Source: Arthrinium phaeospermum (Eukaryota; Ascomycota; Sordariomycetes; Amphisphaeriales; Apiosporaceae). From it: a DNA stretch of 64,000 nucleotides. Shown here piece by piece: positions 11,986 through 23,534 of the stretch. Both the position numbers and the translations under genes were made by a program. The stretch lies in assembly GCA_006503535.1 (NCBI GenBank), contig QYRS01000008.1, positions 682,001 through 746,000 on the forward strand. Reading direction: 5' to 3'. The notes beneath the pieces are model-generated. The model was not told the origin of the DNA. It saw only the letters and a program-made list of their open reading frames with translations, and did not search any database. The stretch's first letter is position 1, and each line of letters opens with the position of its first letter.

Positions 11986-12658
11986 TTCGTACACATAATA
12001 TATGTCAGGTATAGATGAGTCTTCGGAGGGGATGGCATAAGATGAGGGGGGGCTGTTGGAGTAACATTGCGGATATTAACTCCGACATAGGATAGGATGT
12101 GCACGACGATGCATTAGCGCATACAGTATAAGGTTTGCATGGTTCAAATCGATTTCTTTTGGACATTAACTTCTCGTGATAATCATACAAGCCAGCATCA
12201 AGTAGATCAATTCAGCCCCTTCATTGAGCGGCCGCGTCAACCTTCCTTCTCCTTGCCCGAGGCCCTGCCTTTTATCCTTGTCCCCTTTTCCGTCTTCTGC
12301 CATTGCATCAATTTGCTTTTTTTTATCGACCATTCGTTCCCGTCTACACCCAAAACCGGACGTTGGAGCCCGGGTATAATCTAGCTGTCGTCTTGGGAGT
12401 TATAGAAAACGTAAAGTCTGGGTATCCATCCACCTAAACAAGAAGACTATAAACAAAAGAAACTCTTGTAAAGTCGACAACGTCGTCGAGGTAGTACTAT
12501 ATCCAAGAAAACCCCAATAATAAATAATGCTGCATTATGCCAATTACAAACTCATTGGCAGTGTCGTGATCTCATCTAAAAGGAACTCATATCTGGCTGG
12601 CCCAGGTCGGCCAGCTTCATCAGTAGTAGCTCGCTCATCTGGGAGGCTCTTGAGCTAT
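11986..12658. other. Spacer: SDR promoter and kinesin 3' flank
   Basis: This 673-bp stretch holds the SDR upstream region and the kinesin 3' UTR. A GGTTCAAATCG string near 12139 resembles a tRNA B box but has no cloverleaf around it. No supported gene. Confidence 0.5.
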
Positions 12659-15600
12659 TTAGTTATATCCATTGGAGTAAGCGCCTGGCTGGGGGCTGAC
12701 GGCGCCACTACCGCTCGCGCTGCCGCTGCCAGAGAAATAGCTCTGGTCGATGCGGAAGATCCAATCCAGCTTGTCGCGCTCGTTACGGGCGGCAAACAGC
12801 CACGTGTTGTCTGTTCCATAAACAGCGAAAACGCCTGCTTGCAAACGCTCGCTTAGCCCGCCAAGACCAGGCCCAGCAGCATGGCCGCCTGACCCGGTCC
12901 AGTTAGTGGAGACAATCCTTCCGGATGGCGTCCTGCGATGGCCAGGCCGGAAGTCGCTGTTTAGCGATGCATCCTCTTCATCTGGCAGGTCGTTTCCCTC
13001 AAAGAGCGCCAGGATCTCCGGCTGGCTGTCCACACGCGAGTTTCGCAAACTAACAATAGCTACCTCATCGCCATCAGTGGCGTTGTGGATGTGAAGGTAG
13101 GGTCTTCTAAGTTCGACAAAGCGTTTGACCCACTTGCTCGAATCATTGTTGGGTACCAGCAGGTAACCACCCTTGAGGACCTTGAGGTTCTTCGGAACGC
13201 GGACTATCGTGCTGATAAGGGCTGGCGGCTCTGATGGCTCTGGTGCGATACCATCTGCTGGAGGTGCCGTGTTCTCGACGCTGAGTATTCGAATCACGGG
13301 ATCAGGATGCTTCGACCAGAGCTTGAGGCACTTCTTCAATACCAGACTCTCCTGGTCGTTATACTCTGGCTTGGGTACCTCTTCGGGCCCTTGCGCTTCC
13401 TGGATCCCCAAGGCATCCTGCGGCTCGTCGGAGGGGTCGGGTCCCTTCGCACCTTCGACGGCGTCTTCCGGCGTCTCCTCCCCATTCTCGCCCTGCTCGG
13501 GTGTCCCTGGGCGAGAATTCTCGGGGGTATCATTCAGCAATGCGTGGATAGAATCGTCATCATCGTCGCGGCTTGAGCGTGTTGGCGAAAAGGGATCCGG
13601 TAGGGTCTCTTCCTCGGCAGGCTTGTTCTTTGGCTCCGGGGGGCCAATCTTCTTCAAAAACAGCTGAGCAGCCCCAATCTCGGCGATTCTTCTCCGCTTT
13701 TTGCGTGCGGAGATGAAGTCGCTGATCAACGAGACACCTCTTGGGCTCCAGTTGGTCAAGTTCTCCTCGCCTTTGACGTAATCGTGCTGGCTGTTCAGTC
13801 GCCACAGGTCGCCTACACGCTTGATGGGAGCTGGTCGTAGTTTGAGAGTATAGATCGTGCTCGACGAATGAACAATGCGGACGCTCTGGAACAGTGAAGA
13901 GAGCATCGAGGTTTGTCTGATGAATGATCGGCCCAGGATACGGCAGTAGACTGTCGTGGAAAACTTCATGGGCTCTGCCAACTTATCTGAGCTTATCTCC
14001 CATGAGAGCCTCATCTGGACCTTATACTTGTCGGCCGTGACTCGGTCCAGGAGGAGCGAGTTATGCAAACTGGAGTCCCATTGGCCACTGATGGTAACGC
14101 TCCTGGTACCGTTGGCGTTCTGGCGGAATGTCGGCTTCAGGCTGAGTCGCAAAGGTATATCCGGAGTCGCCGGCCCCATATCAGGGGTTTTGCCGGCATG
14201 ATCAACAAGCTGTACCTTGCCAACGTTTACTGAGCGGATGTCATCCCATGGCAGAGCATCCCCAGAGCTATGCGTCAGATTGATGGCGACTCTACGTTGC
14301 AGACCTTGGTGAAGCTGGAAGGTCCCGCTGTCGAGTTCGCCTGTTTGCGTCACTTCAACGGGGACATACTCGCCGTTCTCGGACAGCTCCAGGATCTGAA
14401 CGCGGGCGAGGAGGTCATGCTTTTCCTCGGTATAGAACTGAGACTCGTTGATGCGGGCGGCAACTTTGTTGGCCTTGCCCTCCGAGCCAGGGACGGTGTC
14501 TCGCATTTCGTCCCAGCTGAGCAGCTTGTCCAAGTGCATGGCGGAGACTTTAGCAAAGATGGCCACACGCAGATTGATGTCTTGAGAGCCAAATAGAGGC
14601 ACGCTCATGCTATGAACGCTGTCAAACCGTATCGGGCCTTCGTCGAAGTCCTTGATCATCTGCGTTGTGGTAACACCATCTTCCGATACGCCGGGGATGA
14701 AGAGCTGGGCGTGTACGTCTGTTCCCTCACGTTCTGCAAACCCTACCATGTCATGCATGACGACGTTGTACTTGAGTGTACTGGAAGGCGCCCTTGCACT
14801 CGACGGCTCCAGGGAAAGTTTGATAATACCAATGGCATGCGACGTATGAGGGGACAAGACGTCCAAGGTGAAGTCCTGAACCCTGCTGTCGAAGACTGCT
14901 CTCAGCGGCACGTCCACTTCGCCAACAAGCGAATACTCGGGCATGCATGGCTCGACAAAGGGGTTGTCAAGTTTGAAATGCTGGCTGTACTCTGGCTGGT
15001 CAAGGTACTGGTGCATCTGCCGCATCTGCCGCACTCGGTCGTGGAGTTTATCCAAACTCCACAGATGGACAACCGAGTTCTTGTAGTCGACGACTCTGAC
15101 TCCGACACACGGTTTCCTTGCCTCCTCGAGGGCTACGTCGTCACCTTCGTTGGATACCCCATTCAGTACCATATCGTACGAGGAGCAAAGCGCGTGTCCT
15201 TGATCCACCACGGTGAATTGGAAAACCACACTCTCTTCCAATTCCTCGCTCATGACCTGCGCTTCTTTCAAAGTAGCAGCATGCTGGAGAACCGCTTCTG
15301 CCATCTGGACATAATGGCGGCTCCTCCAGTGCTCCACAACCTTCTTGGCTTGTAGGATTTCCTCCTGGGATAGCTTGGGCTTAGCCTTCGGTCGTTTCAG
15401 CGGGTCCAGTTTCTCGATCTTGGCCTCGAATTCTTGTTTCTGTGTTTCGAGCTGCACCATCATGTCGGCCTTGAGTTTCACCAGTGTCTCCTCCATCATG
15501 GCTTTGTCTTTCCTGATCTCTTCCACTTCCACATTTTCGGTTTCCGCACTCTTGAGCTGATCTTGGAACTCCTCCTTCTGCTTCTCAAGCTGTGTTTGCA

Positions 15601-17905
15601 TCACGTCCCGGATCTCTTTTAGCCGCTCATCTACTTCGCCCGCCCTGGGCGTCGACGGCATGGTCAAAGCAGTATCGAGGGAGAAGTTATCAAGCGTTCC
15701 CGTCGACATGTACTTTTCCCGGAACGGGAAGGAGGTGACGGAATCCATATCTTCGTCGCCCTCCTTACCGTACACGCGCTCGGCTCGGGCGCGTTGCACA
15801 TCACTGAAAAGGGCATTGAGCTCATCGTCCGTCAACTTGGCAAGGTTCTGCTCGGTCTGGCCCAGGATCGCGCCGGCAGCTTCTCGACGAGCAAACGACC
15901 AATCAGAATCACGGCCATTGCGCAAGGGGGCAGGAGAGTCAGGGCGACTGTCACCAAGTTCCGAGGCAGCCATGCTTATCGTTCTTTCGTGCCCGGGACG
16001 CGGAGACGTGCGATCCAGGCCCGGTAGCTGACCTGGCGTGATTGAATGGCGGAGTAGACTGGTGCGGTTCTCCCGGTTCTCCACATCACGCTCTGCTTTA
16101 GCCTCCATGGGATGGTTAAATCTGAAGATATGAAAGTCTCCCAGGATGACACGGTAACCAGAATGAAGTTGCGTTGTCTCAGTGATACGCCTTCCATTAA
16201 CCATAACGGGGGCGCCTTCTGCGGGTACTACCACAACAGTTCCATCAGTCGAGTTCTCGAAGGTACAGTGTTGGTGTAAGATGCGCGTCCCATTCAAGCG
16301 TATGTTGGCCTGATGCTCCGTGTTGGATTCCACGTTTCCCACTGTAGTCGTGCCCGGCTTGATGTTGTACACCAGACATTCGGCGAGCAGTGGATCGTCC
16401 GACAGGTTGACCAAATGTGGCATCTTCTTTGGAGTGTGCAGCCCAACAAAGCCTTTCTCGATGCTTATTCCAAGCTCCTCTAGGGCTGCCTCGCGTTCTT
16501 TGTGGATTTCTTCGGTCTTCTGCAGTTTCTCCTCCCAGGTCTGATTGAGATCCGTGAGAATCTTCTCACTTTGACTCAGTTGCTCGGCGATTTCTGCCTT
16601 GGACACCTTTTTCACAGTGCCATCGGCAGAAGTGATGCTCACGATCTGTTTCTCCAATGGCGTGCCTTCAGCGTATACCTCCTCAGGGGGTAAGCCGGCC
16701 GCTCCACTTACGCCCCCTCCGCCACCAGCTCCCATCTTGCTCCTGAGCAGGTCAAGCTCTTCCTTGAGCTCTCTGATCATTCGGGCATTCGCATCTTCGT
16801 TGACCACCGCGTGGTTCTTGATTCGCTTGGCCGAATCAGCGTAACGCAGTGTACTCAAAGTCTCGTCGTAGTTGATATCTGCAGGACTGATAGCTGCTAT
16901 CATAGCAGTCATACTGTTACCACCCAGCGAATCTTTGAGAAGCCACGTCAGGACACTGTCTCGGTAAGGGACTTGCGATGCGCCCTTCTTCTTCTTCGTC
17001 CCTGTCGAGAGGTCGGCTAACGCAGCAATGACACGACCAAGCGTAGAGAGCGATCGGTTGATTTCGGCTCCTTCCTTCAGGCGAGCTCCCGTGGCACCCG
17101 TGGATGTGGCTCTTTCGGAACCAGCAAGATCGACCAAACTGATCTTGGCCGCCTTCTCCAGCTCCATTTTGGTGTCCGTATCAAATTTCTTCTGGGTGAG
17201 CATCAAGGTAAAGACTGCATGACTTCGACTGGACGTTTCATTCATGTTGGTTGCTGCAACGGTTCTGGCCTTGTTACCCTCGTCCATCAAATGCTCGATC
17301 TCTTCGAAGCTGCCGACTACCAGCTTGGCCAGGTCTTCGACGTAGGGACCGGTCGAGGGATGTTCACGGACTTTCAGATTGCCCTTAGTGGCCGGGTTCA
17401 GCAGATCGCGCACACGTTCATTGTAGATTTCCAGGTAAGACACTTCGACCGTGCATTTGAGGTTCTTGTCTTCCTGCATTTTGGCAATGCGCTTAAACAT
17501 GTCCTGGCAAATCATGGGGATGATACCGTGTTCTTTGCCATAGCCCATCATGGAGTACGACTTTCCCGAACCGGTCTGGCCATAGGCGAAAATACAGTTG
17601 TTGTAGCCTTCGAAAGCATTCTCCAGGAGGGGGTGTCCCAGATCATCAAATAGATTTTGTTGGCCAGCGTAATTGGGCGCATCTTTGTCAAAGGACCAGT
17701 AAGACCTATCGAAGGCGAAGACTTTCTGCGAGGTGTCTGCTCCTTTGCCTTTGGCGGCGGCAGCAGCAGCTTCGGGTGGCGGCGTGAGAACGGTCTGGTT
17801 GCCTTTCATTTCCACGATACCTTTGGCACCGCGGTCCTTTTCTCTGCTGTTGAAAGGCCGACATCTCACCACCACCTTGATGTTTCCTCCCCCGGCGGGC
17901 GCCAT
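12659..17905 (-). CDS. Kinesin-3 motor (Unc104/KIF1A type)
   Basis: A single intronless frame encodes 1,748 residues. It is a plus-end microtubule motor that carries endosomes and vesicles in hyphae. Domains in order: motor domain, about residues 8-370, with P-loop GQTGSGKS (about 109), switch I NETSSRSH and switch II DLAGSE; neck coiled coil; FHA domain (about 485-590; DPLLAECLVYNIKPG, HQHCTFEN); coiled coils (about 740-850); the central kinesin-3 region (KIF1B/DUF3694-like); and a C-terminal PH domain (about 1580-1730; GGYLLVPNNDSSKWVKRFVELR, WLFAARNERDKLDWI) for binding cargo phosphoinositides. Poly-alanine after the first 45 residues and an acidic D-rich stretch around residue 1440 are low complexity. 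This is the Aspergillus UncA / Neurospora Nkin2 type. A 5.2-kb intact frame is strong evidence that sequence quality is good here. Confidence 0.96.
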   Translation of the reverse strand: MAPAGGGNIKVVVRCRPFNSREKDRGAKGIVEMKGNQTVLTPPPEAAAAAAKGKGADTSQKVFAFDRSYWSFDKDAPNYAGQQNLFDDLGHPLLENAFEGYNNCIFAYGQTGSGKSYSMMGYGKEHGIIPMICQDMFKRIAKMQEDKNLKCTVEVSYLEIYNERVRDLLNPATKGNLKVREHPSTGPYVEDLAKLVVGSFEEIEHLMDEGNKARTVAATNMNETSSRSHAVFTLMLTQKKFDTDTKMELEKAAKISLVDLAGSERATSTGATGARLKEGAEINRSLSTLGRVIAALADLSTGTKKKKGASQVPYRDSVLTWLLKDSLGGNSMTAMIAAISPADINYDETLSTLRYADSAKRIKNHAVVNEDANARMIRELKEELDLLRSKMGAGGGGGVSGAAGLPPEEVYAEGTPLEKQIVSITSADGTVKKVSKAEIAEQLSQSEKILTDLNQTWEEKLQKTEEIHKEREAALEELGISIEKGFVGLHTPKKMPHLVNLSDDPLLAECLVYNIKPGTTTVGNVESNTEHQANIRLNGTRILHQHCTFENSTDGTVVVVPAEGAPVMVNGRRITETTQLHSGYRVILGDFHIFRFNHPMEAKAERDVENRENRTSLLRHSITPGQLPGLDRTSPRPGHERTISMAASELGDSRPDSPAPLRNGRDSDWSFARREAAGAILGQTEQNLAKLTDDELNALFSDVQRARAERVYGKEGDEDMDSVTSFPFREKYMSTGTLDNFSLDTALTMPSTPRAGEVDERLKEIRDVMQTQLEKQKEEFQDQLKSAETENVEVEEIRKDKAMMEETLVKLKADMMVQLETQKQEFEAKIEKLDPLKRPKAKPKLSQEEILQAKKVVEHWRSRHYVQMAEAVLQHAATLKEAQVMSEELEESVVFQFTVVDQGHALCSSYDMVLNGVSNEGDDVALEEARKPCVGVRVVDYKNSVVHLWSLDKLHDRVRQMRQMHQYLDQPEYSQHFKLDNPFVEPCMPEYSLVGEVDVPLRAVFDSRVQDFTLDVLSPHTSHAIGIIKLSLEPSSARAPSSTLKYNVVMHDMVGFAEREGTDVHAQLFIPGVSEDGVTTTQMIKDFDEGPIRFDSVHSMSVPLFGSQDINLRVAIFAKVSAMHLDKLLSWDEMRDTVPGSEGKANKVAARINESQFYTEEKHDLLARVQILELSENGEYVPVEVTQTGELDSGTFQLHQGLQRRVAINLTHSSGDALPWDDIRSVNVGKVQLVDHAGKTPDMGPATPDIPLRLSLKPTFRQNANGTRSVTISGQWDSSLHNSLLLDRVTADKYKVQMRLSWEISSDKLAEPMKFSTTVYCRILGRSFIRQTSMLSSLFQSVRIVHSSSTIYTLKLRPAPIKRVGDLWRLNSQHDYVKGEENLTNWSPRGVSLISDFISARKKRRRIAEIGAAQLFLKKIGPPEPKNKPAEEETLPDPFSPTRSSRDDDDDSIHALLNDTPENSRPGTPEQGENGEETPEDAVEGAKGPDPSDEPQDALGIQEAQGPEEVPKPEYNDQESLVLKKCLKLWSKHPDPVIRILSVENTAPPADGIAPEPSEPPALISTIVRVPKNLKVLKGGYLLVPNNDSSKWVKRFVELRRPYLHIHNATDGDEVAIVSLRNSRVDSQPEILALFEGNDLPDEEDASLNSDFRPGHRRTPSGRIVSTNWTGSGGHAAGPGLGGLSERLQAGVFAVYGTDNTWLFAARNERDKLDWIFRIDQSYFSGSGSASGSGAVSPQPGAYSNGYN

Positions 17906-19212
17906 GATTACAGTGGTTGACGAGAAAGGCCTCGCCGCCTACTGTACTGCGGATGAAAGGTTGTAACTGTCTCGAGACATACGCTGGGGTGGCCGCAGGC
18001 GGGCGAGCGAGCGATCGAGAGGACTCTTGGTTTCGGTCGCAATGGGGCCTGAGACCGGCCTGTCTCGCGGCGATCGTCGGAGCGGGACGGGTGGTCGAAG
18101 TTCAGGAAAGTCGTCGATGCGCGAATCGGTTCATACGACTCCAGTAAATTCGAAACTACGTAAGGCCGTCATAACCTTGAATGCGCGGTGTAGAGGCAGC
18201 AAGTGCGGCCAAATGCAGGTGGTTGTCAAAAGAGGTTGGCGGGCGTTCGGGGTGGTGTCCACATCCAATTCACCGCGCGAAATTCCAAGGGCCAAAATAA
18301 AGTGCTCAAGTAGGCAAGTAACCAGTCCCTGCAGAGCTGCAGATTGATATATTCCAAAAGCCAGGATGTGCTGTATTTAGTCACGATGTTGTCACCTTGT
18401 GGAGTGACAGACAGCCTTGCTGTTAGTTTTGATTGCTACAGTATTGTAGGGTATTGAGATAAAGCTAGCTACTCAGGCATGCGATCTATTTGTTGGTCCG
18501 ATTTCGAAATCCCAAAGGGTCACCTGTCAACAAGCCACGGATAGGGAAATGACGATTTTAGGTTGGGGGGTTCCTCTATCGGTAAATCGCAAGGACCGAA
18601 CGCGACCGCGCCTTCTGCTTCTCGAATTTATTATTGATCGGCTGAAATGGCCGGGCATGATTGGCCTGGCAGCGATTATTAGTGGATATATTCACGTGGG
18701 ATCTCGCGCTGTCCGCTGGGTTGGGCCTTGGGCGCTCCCTGTGTCATATCCCCCAAAAGTTCAATGAGGGGTCGGTCGCCCTTCACTTTTGACTAGGAAC
18801 CCCCCTTTATATTACCTGTATGCGTTCTCGGCAATGGCACGCCTTTCATTGGTGACCTTTGTTGATATAGCAACGGTACATATATGTGGCTCGAGATCAA
18901 ATCACGTTCAATGCGTACGCAAATGCTAATCATCATGAAAAGTAGATTGCGCTCGAGAACTTCAATGCTCTCTGTACCTTGTCAAATGTAAGGGGCATTG
19001 GGCTACAAGTTACAATGAATGATTGGTATTGTAGTGATCTGACACAACTTAGATGGCGTCTGTTTCGCAACCTATATAGCCTATTTTGTATCAAGTAGCC
19101 AACTGGACACACTATGTAAGTTTCCGCATCCGTCATCGCATCGTTGCCATTCAACGTCAACGCAACGTAAGCTGTCAATACATGAAACGGCGTTTTTGTC
19201 CTTAGGTGTTAG
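17906..19212. other. Spacer: kinesin promoter and aminopeptidase 3' flank
   Basis: 1.3 kb between two minus-strand genes. The half next to the kinesin start would be its promoter and 5' UTR. No supported gene or repeat. Confidence 0.5.
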
Positions 19213-21393
19213 TTATCGCAGGCCCAGATCCTTCGCAAGCTGCGATTTGGTCGTGGACGGATAAAAGTCCTTGTTCTTCTCATAGGTTTCCACCGCAAGG
19301 TCGCGGTCCAGCTTCACAAGTTGTCGGTACAACGGCCGAACAAACTTCATGCGTCCTACGCTTCCCAGCAGCTCCACGATACCCGGGAAAGCGTCGCGGT
19401 CGCCGGCTCGGAGAGAAATACCGTAGTATGCTGTCTTCAGCTCAACGTTCTTTGAGGAGCTGATGTTGTAAACAGAGCCAAGTAGCTGCGCTCTTTCCAC
19501 ACTCAAGCATGGCGAAAAGTCTTGAACAGCTTGCAGGAAGACCAAGGTCTGGTTGGAGTTGAAAGACTCGATATCCTTCAGATCAGGCTTGAAGTCCTAT
19601 ATAAGGCAATGGTGTTAGTCAGTGTAAATATCAGAAAGGGCTTGACACGTACGGTAGATTTCCACTTCTCTGCTAACGCCATGCAGCTGTCAACATACGA
19701 AGTATCGAACTCGGGCTTGGGTGGCAGGCCAGGCTGATGGAACTTCTCCTCCCATGGAATCTGAGCAACCTTCTGCTTGACCTCGTCGGTTCCATGCTCG
19801 TTGAAGTAGTCCAAGAATGTGGCCTTAAACTCATACGAGTCGAGAGATTTCCGGGCCCAAGTCTTGAAGTAGTGAGGGATGAACTTGTCAAACTGCTCAC
19901 GGCCGACAAGTCTCTCAAGGTACCACAGGAAATGGAAGCCCTTCTCGTATGGGATGGTGCTGAACGCATCCTCGGGATCCACGCCCTTGTGCGAGATGAT
20001 GAGCTTAGTGAACTCGTGGTCATCTCCAAACAGCTTCACAGTGTCCTCTGTAGTGAAAAGTGTTAGCATGAATGCAGTTGGCTCAACATCACGGTGGGAG
20101 CTAACCTAGTGCCTTCCAGCCAATGATGGCAGAGAAGTCGAATTGAGGGCCTCCGTGAATGGCGGCACCAATACGACGCTCAAGGTACGTTGTCCAACCC
20201 TCGTTCAGCCAGCTACCCCGTGTTAGTGCCCATCAAGCGATCAATACTAGATTAGGGGGTTACTGACAAATGCTCCCAGCTACAACTTGTGACGAGGTTG
20301 CCGCTCCAGCTGTGGCTCAACTCGTGGGCAATCACGTCTACATTTTGACGGTCGCCGCTGATGATTGTCGGGGTGGCGAATGTGAAGATGGGGTTTTCCA
20401 TGCCTTGTATTTGCGTTAGCATGCAGGAAAAGAGGGTGTTGCGCGTGACAGTATTCTTCACTTACCTCCGTAGGCGAAGCTAGGGGGGAGGACGAGTACG
20501 TTGTACTCTCCCCACTGGTAGTCGAAGATCAGATTTTGCGCGACATCCAGGAACTTGTCCATATCTCCCTCGAGCTCCCATTGCGCGGCCTTGATCGCCT
20601 CCGGGCCAGCAGCAACTACGGAACGCTTTCCGATGGGAGCGGTGGCAATGTCACCAGAGGCGAGAGCAAAGAGATACGACGGGATGGGGACCTTCTGCTC
20701 GAAGCGGAACAGCCTCTCTCCCTCGCCGCTGTTGTCCGATGGAACCGGAACGCCGCTGGCTACCACAGGTAGGGAAGAAGTAATGTTGAAGGTGAAAGTG
20801 GACTTGACATCAGGGGTATCTTGGCATGGCAGGATGGAGCGTGCAAGAATGGCCTGGCACTGGCTGTAGACGTAAGGGTGCTTCTTGTTACCCGTCTGAG
20901 CAGGAGTCATCCACTGAAGACCGGTGCAGTCCTTGGTCGTCGTCACGGCAATATCCAGCCTGACGACATCGCCCTTTTGGGCACCTTCAGGGACGGCGAT
21001 ATGCAAAGGGGAGCCATACGGCTTTACCGCCTGCTTCAGCTCCCATTTCAAGTCAGCAGCGTTGAGCTTGACCGACGAGACGTCCAAGGCCGTGGTATCG
21101 AGGATAATCTCATTGCTCTCCTTGTCCGTCAGGGACTCCAGATCGAGAGATACGGAACCCTCGAGGCGCTGCTTCTCAAAGTTGATCTTGAAGTTGACGG
21201 TGGTGTGCTTGGTGAGCCAGGCACCGTAATTGGACAGCGTGTTGGGATCTCGGGTGGGCGCCATCCTGAGCGAAGTGAAACTGTATGACCTCCGTGGTTG
21301 GTGGCGTGCGGAGGCTAGAGAAGGACTCCGGATGGTGATGTGGATGCTTTTGAACAGAAGACTGCTCTGTGGAAACTTGGTGAGACCCCTCAT
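19213..21393 (-). CDS. Leukotriene A4 hydrolase-like M1 aminopeptidase
   Basis: Five exons (21393..20466, 20403..20268, 20212..20106, 20047..19653, 19596..19213) give 649 residues. This is an M1 zinc aminopeptidase that also has epoxide-hydrolase activity in characterised homologues (yeast Lap2/LTA4H). Visible motifs: substrate-binding YGGMENPIF, formed across the first junction; zinc site [10 protein letters not shown] (HExxH); then [16 protein letters not shown] with the third zinc ligand, formed across the second junction (donor GTCAGT). The LTA4H-type helical C-terminal domain follows. The first 44 residues are basic and serine-rich and precede a second methionine (MAPTRDPN), so a mitochondrial form and a cytosolic form from the internal start are both possible. 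All junctions keep frame. Confidence 0.94.
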
Positions 21394-23007
21394 CTACGCG
21401 GATGCAGCCAACTGCTTAGGGCAGCTACTTACTTTGCAATCGAGGCTGGATTGTGCTCTGGTCGGGTCGGGTGGTGTCGTTGTCGCACGTTAGGTAGCTT
21501 CCCGTTCAAGCTAGCGCCAAGGCTAACATCGGCAGCTAGCTTCTCGACTTTGCCGTGACACCACCGCCCGACGCGGCTCATTGTGGCTGCTGGTGGCTGA
21601 CTGATCAGATCAACCAATCACGGCTGCCGATACTCTCTCCGGTCAAGCCACTCGAAATATCCCGAGAAGAATGAAACCATCCATCATCTACAAGCTCTCC
21701 AATGAACGGGGAGTGCCTGAGATGCAAAGCGGAAATTGTATATTGTCCTATTGGTCATCGGGCTGTCGTGCAGCACCATGCGACCCCTACGATATGTAAG
21801 ATATACACTTCGTGATACACTACAGCATCGTTGTGCGAAGCGCGCCTCTCGCTATCTGTCGTGGAAGGTCAAATGTCAAACAAAATGTTTTGTCTTACCT
21901 TGATGGTTTCCTCTTACTGTGGAAATCCCGGGTTCTCCAGTGCTGGGAAGGACGTTCGACGCTGCTGTCACAGCCTGAAAATGTTTGTTTCGTTTTGTTT
22001 CTCGTGCGTGTGGGATTCCGTCATGGTTCATGTTTGGTAGCGAGGCGGACATGCATCGTCGCTCAACAGCAAGACAGGCAGCTTGCAAGGACCAGCCTCT
22101 TCCGAGACAGGCAGGCAAGCCCGTGGTCAAAGGGAGGCAGGCTCCTCCTGACGTCGGGTGTCATCAGGACACAGACTTTGCGCGATTTTCCTCCAGCTTC
22201 AACGGCTACCAATATCCGATTATGACGAGACCCCGGGACTCAACAAAAGATGGTGGCACGAATCCTTTGCAAGACCAAGACGGTTTCCTGGTTACCTAAA
22301 GTCCGGAGACGCAACTACAACAAGATGTAGGTGACCAGGGTGGGTAGTTTTGATCTCGCAATGGAAGATACCATAGCTCGCTTAGATCGTGTTCTACCAA
22401 ACCCCCATGAACTAACCGTCCTGCCTGATACAACGTGGCTGACCTCCTACTGTCTTCCCGCACGCCGCTTGCGAAAAGCAATCAAGTCACGAGTTGTCGT
22501 AAAAATAACCACTCCTCTCTGCCCTTGCATCGAGGGTGCATATCGGCTATCGTCAATGCGAAGTGCGAACGGCTCATATAGATAAAGTAGCCGGTTGTCG
22601 CAAAAGCACGCTTAGACTTACTTCTTTCTTATAATCCTAGTGACGGCGCGCAACTGCTAGGTTAGACCCAATGAGGACACTTATACAAGTTAAGCCTATC
22701 TATTCCATATACTACTACACACGAAAACAGGTCTACCGCAGCAAGCGCGCCACAAAGCAACCTCGACCTTGACTTGCAACCAGGAAACGGTGCATCGTGT
22801 ACCTACAGGTACCCAGGCTATAATCAACAGAATGACAGATGATATATCATGCTTTAGGTTGCACTCGGGGCATGAATAAGAAAACTTGGCCTTGCTTGCA
22901 GCCGCAACCCCGCACCCTGACGACAGAGTATCGAACTGACTAAAACCATGCCCAATAGCTTCGATATAGGTCCATGCTATAGCCTGGTGACACCCGGTGG
23001 CGGTCGC

Positions 23008-23027
23008 GGGGGGTTTCTCAACCCCCC
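23008..23027. other. Perfect 8-bp G/C hairpin in gene-free region
   Basis: GGGGGGTT (23008-23015), loop TCTC, AACCCCCC (23020-23027). The arms are exact reverse complements. No T-tract follows, and it is far from any gene. Confidence 0.7.
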
Positions 23028-23517
23028 AACTACATTTGATGCATCTGAGCATCCCTCGATGATATCTCAGATCGTGAGACATGAGGGCAGTCTTCCGGCT
23101 TCCCGTCTAGTCTTCTTGGTGCATCTATGTACCCCATGTTCCAGGTTGAAGCTTGGTATGCTGTAAGACGCTGGGAAGGGGCTCTTCAATCCCTTGACCT
23201 GTTGATGATCAGGCCATCTAGTGATACACACACTAGTAAGTAGTAGCGATGTCACAATGATCAGCGGGCGATCTCTTAACCGGAACTCAAAAATTTAGGT
23301 TAGTCAGTATTGGCACAGACCCAGGCTTGAGTGATAAGTGATGTAGCAGTGGCAGATCCGAGGTGGTAACCACGCATCTATAGAGGGGATCTCTTGTCAA
23401 GATAACGCAATGAGCTTAGGCAGATAAATCGTGAAGTAGGTTATGCCGCCGTTGCGGAGGAGCTCTGTTTCACGGCACCTGCAGCTCACAAGCCCGGCGT
23501 TCGCATTGACGTCCTAG

Positions 23518-23534
23518 TCTCTCTCTCTCTCTCT
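23518..23534. repeat. (TC)n microsatellite
   Basis: About eight TC units in the gene-free region. Confidence 0.9.

Noticed and set aside
12130..12160. tRNA (B-box-like GGTTCAAATCG)
   Set aside because: No A box at the right distance and no acceptor stem.
14612..15355. 247-residue plus-strand open frame
   Set aside because: Antisense to the middle of the kinesin gene, with no motif; a codon-bias shadow.
21812..22225. 137-residue plus-strand open frame in the gene-free region
   Set aside because: Random composition, no signal peptide, domain or splicing context.
22981..23040. Intrinsic terminator at the G/C hairpin
   Set aside because: Eukaryotic sequence, no T-run after the stem, and no gene nearby.
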